A stretch of 14,466 nt of DNA, taken from Paracoccaceae bacterium (GTDB lineage: Bacteria > Pseudomonadota > Alphaproteobacteria > Rhodobacterales > Rhodobacteraceae). Where the stretch lies: assembly GCA_024742655.1 (NCBI GenBank), contig JANSYB010000008.1, positions 1 through 14,466 of the forward strand. Direction: 5' to 3'. Positions 1 through 6,696 of the stretch are shown in pieces. The translations under genes were made by a program, and so were the position numbers. Every line of letters starts with the position of its first letter. The first letter of the stretch is position 1. The notes under the pieces were generated by a model. It saw only the letters and a program-made list of their open reading frames with translations, was not told the DNA's origin and made no database searches.

Positions 1-1387
1 ATGCCAGAGCAAGGCACCTGCTGCCAAGTGCCACAAAGGGCTCGAACGGGCCCGTATGAAGGCGCACCGCAACGTAGCATGCTGCGGCTGCGGCAAATAT
101 CACGATTGTTTCCCAGAACGGAAAATTGCGGACGAGCGAAGACATCCACGCTGCAAGCGTCGCTGTCAGAACCGCCCGCAAGGCCTCCAGCGTGACAAGT
201 GTGGCCGCGGCCCCGTAGGCGCCATGGGTTGAAACCGACCATTGGTAGCCAGGGATCGCGAGGACCAGGATGGTCAGGCTGACCGCTGAAATCCAGATGG
301 TTTTCTCGGCCGCGAAAATCCCGATCTCGAAGTTCCACTTGAGCATGTAGAAAAACAGCCCGGCCAGTGTGAATGGCACGAAATCCGCGGCGCGGGCGTA
401 TTCGTCCCGCCCGATAAGCCAGATGACCTCGGGGCTGATCAGCGACAGCGTGAGACACGCCAGAAGAAACACCATGAGAAACAGCAACAGCGCATTGCGG
501 AAAACAGGCAGGTCGGCCTCGTTGCCATCGCCGGTTTCGACCTCAAGCCGGCGCACGGTCCAGATCTGGGCAAACGGCGCGGCGATCGCGATGCGGATCA
601 GGTGCGCAAGTCGCGCCGCGAGGGCGTAGATGCCCACCGCCGCCGGGCCGACCAGCGCCGCGAGATAAAACTTGTCCAGTGCCGAAAAAACGGCATCCAG
701 CATGGCCCCGGGCACGATCGGCAACCCCAATGCCCCCAGCCGGCGCATATCGGCGCGCGTCACGGATAGCGGAAACCGCCGCGCGAACCAGACCAACGCG
801 AACAGGCACAGCACCAGAACCGACGTCAGCGTACCCAGCAGAATTCCCGTGACGCCCCAGTCGAAGATCAGCAGGAACACGCTGTTCAGGACAAGAAACA
901 GCACCGATTTCCCGGTTGAGAACGCCGTGTACCACCACGAAAGCTTGAGCCCGCGAAACACACTGAGGACGATCTCGAACAGGACCGTGAAGACCGCAGT
1001 CGCAAATCCCAGCGTGAAAAGTTCGGGTGCGATGCCCGCGTTGGCTACCAATCCAGCCGCCAGTTGCCCCCCGGGCCACGCAAGCGCCAGAACCACCAGC
1101 GACGGCAATACGAAGAACATCAGCGAACTGCCGATCACGCGCCCCGTGTCCCGTGGCCCCTCGCAATCGACCAGTAGCCGCACCATTGCCGCCCCGATCC
1201 CCATTCCCAGAACAAGGGCGAGGATCTCCATCGAGGCCAGAACAACGCTCAGCCAGCCGAACTCTGCCGGTGTCAGGACATTGAGGTACAGCGGAAGCAG
1301 AATGAAACTGGCCGCCCGGTTCAGAACGCTGCCGAGAAAGTAGATACCGCTATGCTTGGCAAGCGAGGAAAGTTCTGACCGGGCCAT
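1..1387 (-). CDS. Wzx-like polysaccharide flippase, 3' end outside window
   Basis: The reverse strand is open without a stop from an ATG at 1387 to the left edge: 462 codons, C-terminus missing. The protein starts MARSELSSLAKHSGIYFLGS and is strongly hydrophobic, with about a dozen likely membrane helices separated by short basic loops. The opening pattern, an amphipathic start followed by a helix ending in LLPLYLNVLTPAEFG, is typical of the MATE/MVF-clan polysaccharide transporters (Wzx/RfbX/MurJ superfamily), usually 420-500 aa, so little is likely missing. Such proteins flip undecaprenyl-linked repeat units across the inner membrane. The start has a weak ribosome site (GGAA nine bases upstream). 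It is divergent from the other genes and probably has its own promoter in 1388-1604. The family call is firm; the substrate is unknown. A lipid-II flippase is less likely given the neighbours. Confidence 0.88.
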   Translation of the reverse strand, partial: MARSELSSLAKHSGIYFLGSVLNRAASFILLPLYLNVLTPAEFGWLSVVLASMEILALVLGMGIGAAMVRLLVDCEGPRDTGRVIGSSLMFFVLPSLVVLALAWPGGQLAAGLVANAGIAPELFTLGFATAVFTVLFEIVLSVFRGLKLSWWYTAFSTGKSVLFLVLNSVFLLIFDWGVTGILLGTLTSVLVLCLFALVWFARRFPLSVTRADMRRLGALGLPIVPGAMLDAVFSALDKFYLAALVGPAAVGIYALAARLAHLIRIAIAAPFAQIWTVRRLEVETGDGNEADLPVFRNALLLFLMVFLLACLTLSLISPEVIWLIGRDEYARAADFVPFTLAGLFFYMLKWNFEIGIFAAEKTIWISAVSLTILVLAIPGYQWSVSTHGAYGAAATLVTLEALRAVLTATLAAWMSSLVRNFPFWETIVIFAAAAACYVAVRLHTGPFEPFVALGSRCLALA

Positions 1388-1456
1388 TAATCAATTCCAA
1401 AAAACAATCCCGAAAACGTTTGCATTCCGGTGCCCCTCTTTCAAGGCCATTTTGTA

Positions 1457-1485
1457 TTCCCATGTCCTTGGCTTGGCGATATAAA
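1457..1485 (+). promoter_or_regulatory. Candidate promoter for the deacetylase-led operon
   Basis: TTCCCA at 1457-1462 and TATAAA at 1480-1485 are separated by exactly 17 bases, matching 4/6 and 5/6 of the sigma-70 consensus. It lies in the divergent intergenic region and would give a leader of about 110 nt before the ATG at 1605. This is based on consensus matching only. Confidence 0.4.
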
Positions 1486-1545
1486 CCGGCCTGTGTTACC
1501 AGGCATTTCCAAACCGTGGTGTGCCGTCATAATTGATTTTCGGGT

Positions 1546-1567
1546 GCCGCCGCACGCGCGTGGTGGC
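1546..1567. repeat. GC-rich palindrome in divergent intergenic region
   Basis: GCCGCC (1546-1551) pairs with GGTGGC (1562-1567) with one G-T wobble, and a perfect 10-base palindrome CACGCGCGTG sits inside at 1553-1562. It lies between the candidate promoter and the start of the deacetylase gene and could be a regulator site or a leader hairpin. There is no T-run, so it is not an obvious terminator. Confidence 0.4.
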
Positions 1568-1604
1568 GCAAAAATGATACTGATTTCGAGGCGCGCAAAG
1601 CCGG

Positions 1605-2621
1605 ATGCCAAATATTAAAAATATGGCCTTGCAAGGGCTTTATCGGCTGGGCGTGCCGGCGATCCTGCGCCGCTTGCCCGCGCCGGAAAATTCTATGACC
1701 GTGCTGGCCTATCACGCTGTGACGGACGATCCGTCCTACGCCTTGCCGGGCATACGGGTGACACCGCGCCTGTTTGCACAACAGATCGCACACCTGGTGC
1801 AGCACTACACGGTCGTCGATCTGGCCGATGCGCTGGAGCAGCATGCACAGGGCAGGCCGTTGCCGCCCCGGGCCGTGGCGATCACCTTCGACGACGGGTA
1901 TCTCGACAATTACACCGACGCGTTCGGCGTGCTGAAGGCGCACCGCGCATGTGCCACCATTTTCACCACGGTGGACCCGGTTCTGGATGGCGGCCGCTTC
2001 TGGGTGTCATGGCTTTACGAGGTGTTGCTGTCAGAGCGCCCCGCCCCGGCGCTGATCGACGAGGTGTTCGGTGTCCGCCCCGAGGCGGGGACCGAGGCCG
2101 CGTTCAATGCGATTTCCGGTGTTCTCAATTATTGCCCGCGCGCGGAACGCGAGGTGTTGCTGGATCGTTTTGCAGAACGGCTCGATCCTGGGGCGACCCC
2201 GCCGCGGATGCTGAATGTTGCGCAGATGCGCGAAATGCAGGCCGGCGGGATCAGGTTCGGGTCGCATACGCTCAGCCACCCCATTCTTGCCAATATCGAC
2301 CACGAGGAACGGCAACTGGAGTTGCGCCGGTCCCGCGCGCGTCTCATCGAGGCGCTTGATCGCGATGTGCCCCTGATCGCCTATCCGAATGGACGCGCCA
2401 TCCCCCGCAATTTCGATGCGTCCGTCATGGCGGACTGCAGGGCCGCCGGTTACCGCGCGGCCGTGACATCGAGGCGCGGGCCGGTCACCAGCGGTGCGGA
2501 TGCGTTCGCCATTCCGCGCATGGGGGTCAGTCAGATGGGCGGTATCGCGCGTTTTGCCGTGACGCTGGAGAGGTTTCGCGCGGCGGCGCGACGATCTGGC
2601 AAAAACGGAGTGGGCGCATGA
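1605..2621 (+). CDS. NodB-type polysaccharide deacetylase
   Basis: A 338-aa protein of the carbohydrate esterase 4/NodB family, predicted to remove N- or O-acetyl groups from sugar residues. Motif 1 is TFDDGY at 94-99 (D96 catalytic base, D97 metal ligand). Motif 2 is SHTLSHP at 220-226 (H221 and H225 metal ligands). IAYPNG at 258-263 resembles the motif-3 region, and YHAVTD at 36-41 is the usual N-terminal strand. The spacing between motifs 1 and 2 (about 125 residues) is longer than in minimal NodB domains, with a helical insert near 125-205 containing FWVSWLYE. No signal peptide is seen, so it may act in the cytoplasm. A GAGG lies 13 bases before the chosen ATG; ATG 1623 is possible but has no ribosome site. 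Its stop overlaps the next gene's start (ATGA), so the two are probably co-translated. Confidence 0.88.
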   Translation: MPNIKNMALQGLYRLGVPAILRRLPAPENSMTVLAYHAVTDDPSYALPGIRVTPRLFAQQIAHLVQHYTVVDLADALEQHAQGRPLPPRAVAITFDDGYLDNYTDAFGVLKAHRACATIFTTVDPVLDGGRFWVSWLYEVLLSERPAPALIDEVFGVRPEAGTEAAFNAISGVLNYCPRAEREVLLDRFAERLDPGATPPRMLNVAQMREMQAGGIRFGSHTLSHPILANIDHEERQLELRRSRARLIEALDRDVPLIAYPNGRAIPRNFDASVMADCRAAGYRAAVTSRRGPVTSGADAFAIPRMGVSQMGGIARFAVTLERFRAAARRSGKNGVGA

Positions 2622-3598
2622 AAATCCTCGTTGTGACCAACATGTTTCCGACCCCGGAACGCCCGTCGCACGGCTCTTTTGTCGGCAGCCAGGTCCAGTC
2701 GATCCAGGAGGCCGGGCACGAGGTCGACGTCATCCACATTCGCGGAGATATATCCAAGTTCGAGTATCTCAAGGCGTTTGCCAGCGTACGCCGCGCTGTG
2801 CGGTCCGGGTCGTATGATGTCATTCATGCTCATTACGGGCTGAGTGCCTTTCCCTGTCTGCCGGTCAGGCGCGTACCCCTTGTCATTTCCTATTGCGGGT
2901 CGGATATCTTCGGTCATACCCATGCCGATGGCCGGCCCAAGGCCGGAAGTGCCGCCCTGGCCTGGTGCCAGCGACAGGCGGGGCGGTTTGCCGACAAGGT
3001 CATCGTGAAATCCCGTGAGATGGCCACCCGCCTTCCTGCCTGCGTGCAGGCCAGAACCGAAGTCATTCCCAACGGCGTCTCGTTTGACCGTTTTCGCCCC
3101 GGAGACAAGGCCGACGCGCGCGATGCGTTGGGCCTGTCGCCGGATGTGTTCTATGTTTTGTTTCCCTATGCGCCAGACCGGCCGCGCAAGAACTTCGCCC
3201 TGCTGGAGACCGCGATCGAAACCCTGCGCGGCGAGGGATGCTGGATTGAGGCGCTCGTCATGCATGAACGCCCACCCGAGGAACTGGCCGCGGCGATGCG
3301 GGCGGCTGACGGGATGGCCTTGACCTCATTCTGGGAAGGCTCGCCAAACGCGATCAAGGAGGCGATGGCCAGCAACCTGCCTCTGGTGGCCGTGGATGTA
3401 GGCGACGTGCGCTGGCTGGTCGGGAAGGCCGAGGGATGCTTTGTCACGTCGCTTGAGCAAGAGGGCTTTACGCGGGGATTGCGCGATTTGCATGCCTTTG
3501 GCGGACGGCCCAGCACCGGTCGCGCCGAGATCGATCATCTGCGATTGGAAAAGGTCGCGGACCGGGTCGTCGGCCTCTACGCCAGTGCGCAGAAATAG
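2618..3598 (+). CDS. GT4-family glycosyltransferase
   Basis: A 326-aa GT-B fold, retaining glycosyltransferase (group 1/GT4). The N-terminal domain begins MKILVVTNMFPTP and has a glycine-containing acceptor loop (PSHGSFVGSQ, 16-25). DVIHAHYG at 67-74 and the linker IPNGVSFDRFRP at 150-161 are hallmarks of GT4 enzymes. The C-terminal nucleotide-sugar domain has the EX7E motif, EGSPNAIKE, with E240 and E248. There is no membrane segment, so it probably works at the inner face of the inner membrane, adding one sugar to the lipid-linked repeat unit. It overlaps the deacetylase gene by 4 bases, suggesting that the sugar it adds, or a neighbouring one, is the deacetylated one (inference). Donor and acceptor cannot be read from sequence. 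It is slightly short for the family (usually 350-400 aa) but complete. Confidence 0.9.
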   Translation: MKILVVTNMFPTPERPSHGSFVGSQVQSIQEAGHEVDVIHIRGDISKFEYLKAFASVRRAVRSGSYDVIHAHYGLSAFPCLPVRRVPLVISYCGSDIFGHTHADGRPKAGSAALAWCQRQAGRFADKVIVKSREMATRLPACVQARTEVIPNGVSFDRFRPGDKADARDALGLSPDVFYVLFPYAPDRPRKNFALLETAIETLRGEGCWIEALVMHERPPEELAAAMRAADGMALTSFWEGSPNAIKEAMASNLPLVAVDVGDVRWLVGKAEGCFVTSLEQEGFTRGLRDLHAFGGRPSTGRAEIDHLRLEKVADRVVGLYASAQK

Positions 3599-3663
3599 GC
3601 ACCACAGAGGCGCGCAGGACACGCATGACCAAGGCGTCGGGAACAACGGTGCGAACACAGTTG

Positions 3664-3701
3664 ATTATCCCCGCGCACTGTGCCAACACCTTTGGGATAA
3701 T
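3664..3701. repeat. 8-bp inverted repeat upstream of export module
   Basis: ATTATCCC at 3664-3671 and GGGATAAT at 3694-3701 are perfect inverted copies separated by 22 bases. The element sits in the 137-bp gap before the export gene, just upstream of its ribosome site. It could be a two-half-site operator or a long-loop hairpin. No T-run follows it, which argues against an intrinsic terminator for the glycosyltransferase gene. Confidence 0.45.
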
Positions 3702-3724
3702 TCTGCTTGATCGCTGCCGTATTT

Positions 3725-3728
3725 GGAG
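3725..3728 (+). promoter_or_regulatory. Ribosome site supporting a TTG start
   Basis: GGAG lies 7 bases before TTG at 3736. This choice puts a lipoprotein signal peptide at the true N-terminus of the export protein. The competing ATG at 3625 also has an AGGA five bases upstream but would bury the signal peptide behind 37 extra residues. Confidence 0.6.
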
Positions 3729-3735
3729 TTCTGTA

Positions 3736-4749
3736 TTGTCAACAAGCGCATTCTTTGCCCGTTTCTGGCGCATGATTGCACTCGTTTCGTGCGGTCTGTT
3801 TCTTGCGGCATGTGACAGCGAGTTGCCAGAGTTCCAAAGTGCGCCACTGCCAGACCTGACCCCAAATCTGGTGACCGAGCCCGGGGCCATTCGTGTCGGC
3901 GACAGGATCGAAGTGTCCTATTACGAAAACAGGCAGATTTCGCGCGGTCCGTACCGGATCGGGCCGGGGGACGTGTTGTCGTTCAACCTGGTGGGCGAGC
4001 CCGATACGCAGGCGAATTCCATTCTTGTACAACAGGATGGGTTCGCGTCGTTCCCGGTTGTTGGGCAGACACGGGTCGTTGGCAAGACGATGCAGCAACT
4101 TACCGATGAACTTGAGCAGAAGTTCATTAATGAACTCTATTCCAATCCGCTGCTCAACATGACGCTTGTCTCGACCTACTCGGTTTCCGATTCGGATCTT
4201 GCGGCCTTGTCGGGCGGTGGCGGGTCCAGGGTCTTCGCGGCAGCCGTGCCGGAGGATGGCCGGATCTCCCTGCCGATGCTTGGCAGCTTCAACGCGCTGA
4301 CCAGCGCGGCCTCCCTTGAAAAGGCGATCCAGTCGAAACTTTCGGCCAGGTTCGGCGGTCTTTACGGGGCGGCCGTGAACATCGTGAACCGCGCACCGCG
4401 CGTGATGTTCGTCACCGGGGCCGTCAATGAACCGGGCGAGGTGATCATTTCCGGCCCAATGACCCCGGTCCATGCGATTGCAAGCGCCGGAGGTTTCGTC
4501 GACGGTGCCGAACCGCGCAGCGTCGCCGTCATTCGGTATGATGCCAAGGGAACCCCCAAAAGCTGGATCGTGGACCTCAAGCAGGTCCTGATCAGCGGGG
4601 GGCGGTCGAAAACGCCGCTGCTTTTGCAGTCGCGCGATATCCTTTATGTGCCGCGCAAGAACGTGGTGTTGACCAACGCCATTATTCAACAATACATTCT
4701 TAATAACCTGCCATTCGGCATCGGCCTGGGATATGATTTGAACCAGTAG
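3736..4749 (+). CDS. OPX-family (Wza-like) polysaccharide export lipoprotein
   Basis: This protein forms, or is part of, the periplasm-to-surface exit channel for polysaccharide. With the TTG start it is 337 aa: an N-region with two arginines (MSTSAFFARFWRM), a hydrophobic core and lipobox LAAC with the lipidated cysteine at residue 26. The Poly_export domain follows: YRIGPGDVLSF near 73-83, then a region ending YSNPLLNMTLV. An SLBB-type domain contains VTGAVNEPGEV at about 226-236 and ends with LQSRDILYVPRK. The C-terminus (YILNNLPFGIGLGYDLNQ) resembles the tail that reaches the outer membrane in this family. An extra IRVGDRIEV motif just before the domain looks like a partial repeat of its opening. 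An in-frame ATG at 3625 would give 374 aa but is less likely because it displaces the signal peptide. It leads the export module. Confidence 0.9.
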   Translation: MSTSAFFARFWRMIALVSCGLFLAACDSELPEFQSAPLPDLTPNLVTEPGAIRVGDRIEVSYYENRQISRGPYRIGPGDVLSFNLVGEPDTQANSILVQQDGFASFPVVGQTRVVGKTMQQLTDELEQKFINELYSNPLLNMTLVSTYSVSDSDLAALSGGGGSRVFAAAVPEDGRISLPMLGSFNALTSAASLEKAIQSKLSARFGGLYGAAVNIVNRAPRVMFVTGAVNEPGEVIISGPMTPVHAIASAGGFVDGAEPRSVAVIRYDAKGTPKSWIVDLKQVLISGGRSKTPLLLQSRDILYVPRKNVVLTNAIIQQYILNNLPFGIGLGYDLNQ

Positions 4750-4792
4750 TCGACTTTTTGAATTTTGAAAAAACAGTTAGGGCAGCCGTAAA

Positions 4793-5485
4793 ATGGTTTC
4801 TTCACGACACTGGGCGACGATCAACGACGTCCGCATCCGGATCATGTCCGAGATGCACGTGCAGGAACCGGAGGGTGCATTTCTGGTTGGCTTCGTTGGT
4901 GCGACGCGGCGCGCCGGGACCAGCACCGTGGCGGTCGGGGTCGCCCGTGCCTTTCACGAGGCTTCGACCGTGGAACGCAGCACGCTGCTGATCGGCCTTT
5001 CTCTTCAGGGTAAACCTGCCGCCTCTATCGCCAAGGCGACGCCGTTGTCCCTGTCCGGCTCCAAGGCGCCTGAGGACACGGCGAAAGACGCTACCGACAA
5101 GAACGCCAAGCCGAAGAAGGACGAAAAACCCGACCCGCTCTCTGGCAGGGTGCAGCGGGCAAAGAACGGGTTTGACGTGATTTCGGTCGAGAATGCGGCC
5201 GATCTTCGCAAGCTGTTCGAAGACGACGCGCGCTTCTGGGATGCGGTTGCGGATCGCTACGAGATTGTCTGCATCGACGCGGGACTTGCCGGTTCCGAGG
5301 CCCATGTACTGATGGCGCAGAAACTGAACCTGTCGCTTCTGGTGGTTGACGGCAAACGCATCACGCGACGTGAACTCGCACGTTTGCGCGAACGGATGGA
5401 AGGTGCTCATATCATGCCTGACGGTGTCATTCTCAATCGGAAGAAAGATTACCTGCCACGCATCTTCCGCGCGGCGGTGGAGTAG
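4793..5485 (+). CDS. BY-kinase/MinD-like protein with degenerate P-loop
   Basis: A 230-aa soluble protein resembling the cytoplasmic kinase domain (CpsD/CapB, Wzc C-terminus) that partners polysaccharide co-polymerases. The fold signs are GFVGATRRAGTSTVAV at 33-48 (Walker A position), LLIGLSLQG at 65-73 (Walker A' position), YEIVCIDAG at 156-164 (Walker B position) and GVILNRKKDYLPRI near 211-224. Key residues have changed: the Walker A lysine expected in GKST is threonine (GTST, T43), the A' strand lacks its usual Asp pair, and there is no C-terminal tyrosine cluster. Residues 84-118 form a charged, Lys/Asp/Pro-rich low-complexity stretch. It probably no longer phosphorylates tyrosine and may act as a structural or regulatory partner of the co-polymerase encoded 11 bases downstream. 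ATG 4793 has an AGGG ten bases upstream; ATG 4844 is an alternative. Confidence 0.72.
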   Translation: MVSSRHWATINDVRIRIMSEMHVQEPEGAFLVGFVGATRRAGTSTVAVGVARAFHEASTVERSTLLIGLSLQGKPAASIAKATPLSLSGSKAPEDTAKDATDKNAKPKKDEKPDPLSGRVQRAKNGFDVISVENAADLRKLFEDDARFWDAVADRYEIVCIDAGLAGSEAHVLMAQKLNLSLLVVDGKRITRRELARLRERMEGAHIMPDGVILNRKKDYLPRIFRAAVE

Positions 5486-5496
5486 ACAGAACAGCC

Positions 5497-6690
5497 ATGT
5501 CCGTTGTTGAAATTCTCCATTTTATCTTCAAGCGCAAGTACGCGATTTTCGTAACCTTCACCTTCGTGGTGTTGGTCACGATCACCATGCTTTACCTTAT
5601 CGCGCCGGTCTACGGGGCGCGTGCGTCCGTGTTGGTGGAGCGCAACCGCGCGCCCAACATGCGCACCGAAATCCAGCCCGGTCTCGAGATGATCGAAGTG
5701 ATCAATACCGAGGCGCATCTCGTGGTGGCAGAATCCGTACTGACCCTGGCCGTCGACAGGGTAAAGCCATATGAGCGCACGACTCCGATGTCGCCAATGC
5801 GTCAGCGGGTCGAGAATTTCAGGCTCAGACTGGGTGAACTGGGGCTGATGACATACCTCTCGCCGCGCGAAAGATGGCTGCGCCGGTTGTCACGCACGGT
5901 CGAGGCCGAGCCTGTCCCCAATTCGAATGTTATCGAGGTTCTTTACTTCGACGAAGAGCCCGAACGCGGGGCGCGGATCGTCAACGCGATCGTGGATGCC
6001 TACCTTGATACCAGGAGCGAAATCTACCGCTCGGCCGGAGAGGTGCAGATCTATCGCGCACAGATCGAGGAAGTGACTGCCCGCCTGTCGGAACGGCGCG
6101 CGGAGCTTGATCGCTTGCGCGCCACCCTGGAGACCAACGGGACAGAGCCCGGCAACCGTTCAATCGACCTGAAATCCCAAACCCTGAATCAGGAATTGGC
6201 AGCCCAACGGCGTGAGCTGGATGAACTTCGGGACCGTTTTCAGCCAGAGCACCCGCGCGTGGTCACAGCATCGGAGCGGCTCGCGGCCCTGCAAGCCGAG
6301 CTGGAAGCTGTGCTGGATCAGATGGAAGAAGAGACCAAGCTGACGGCCAGAACGGACCAGCTCGACATGCTGATCGAGGCGGATGCCTCGACGTTCAACC
6401 GGCTCAAGACGCGGCTGGACGATGCCGAACTTGCCGAGTTTGCAGACGAACAATTGCGTAACGTGCGCCGCGTCGATATTGCCGAGCCCCCGAACAAGCC
6501 ACGCTTCGAGCGGCTCTTTCTGATTATACTTTCGATTCCGCTTGGCCTCTTTCTTGGCTTCGCCCTGGCCTTCATTCGTGAATATTTCGACGACTCGGTC
6601 GAGAAACTCGAAGAGGCCGAAGATGCGCTCAAACTCCCGGGTTATGGGACGATAGGACGGTTTGGGCGGTTTCGTTCGATTTTGAGGTAA
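5497..6690 (+). CDS. GNVR/Wzz-type polysaccharide co-polymerase (chain-length protein)
   Basis: A 397-aa inner-membrane protein that would set polymer length and bridge to the OPX channel. It has a short cytoplasmic N-terminus (FKRKY), a first membrane helix at about 15-36, a Wzz-like domain beginning APVYGARASVLVERN, a long periplasmic coiled coil at about 182-282 rich in Glu/Arg/Leu, and a second helix at about 339-360. The proline-rich AEPPNKPRFERL before the second helix matches the GNVR-region pattern. The tail FDDSVEKLEEAEDALKLPGYG matches the link that joins a kinase domain in fused Wzc/ExoP proteins, but the protein ends soon after, at RSILR. The kinase-like part is a separate gene directly upstream. 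There is an 11-bp gap from that gene and a 6-bp gap to the next, so this is one operon. Confidence 0.9.
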   Translation: MSVVEILHFIFKRKYAIFVTFTFVVLVTITMLYLIAPVYGARASVLVERNRAPNMRTEIQPGLEMIEVINTEAHLVVAESVLTLAVDRVKPYERTTPMSPMRQRVENFRLRLGELGLMTYLSPRERWLRRLSRTVEAEPVPNSNVIEVLYFDEEPERGARIVNAIVDAYLDTRSEIYRSAGEVQIYRAQIEEVTARLSERRAELDRLRATLETNGTEPGNRSIDLKSQTLNQELAAQRRELDELRDRFQPEHPRVVTASERLAALQAELEAVLDQMEEETKLTARTDQLDMLIEADASTFNRLKTRLDDAELAEFADEQLRNVRRVDIAEPPNKPRFERLFLIILSIPLGLFLGFALAFIREYFDDSVEKLEEAEDALKLPGYGTIGRFGRFRSILR

Positions 6691-6696
6691 TGAGTT

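Noticed and set aside
672..1343. 223-codon plus-strand frame and a 207-codon minus-strand frame (543-1166) at the left end
   Set aside because: Both are other-frame shadows of the flippase gene, whose minus-strand frame is open from 1387 to the edge and encodes repeated membrane helices.
1389..1538. AATCAATT (1389-1396) and AATTGATT (1531-1538) inverted copies in the divergent region
   Set aside because: The copies are 134 bases apart, AT-rich and placed asymmetrically relative to the two genes; probably chance.
3739..4692. 317-codon open frame on the minus strand opposite the export lipoprotein gene
   Set aside because: Antisense shadow; its composition is unlike a folded protein, while the plus strand has SLBB and lipobox features.
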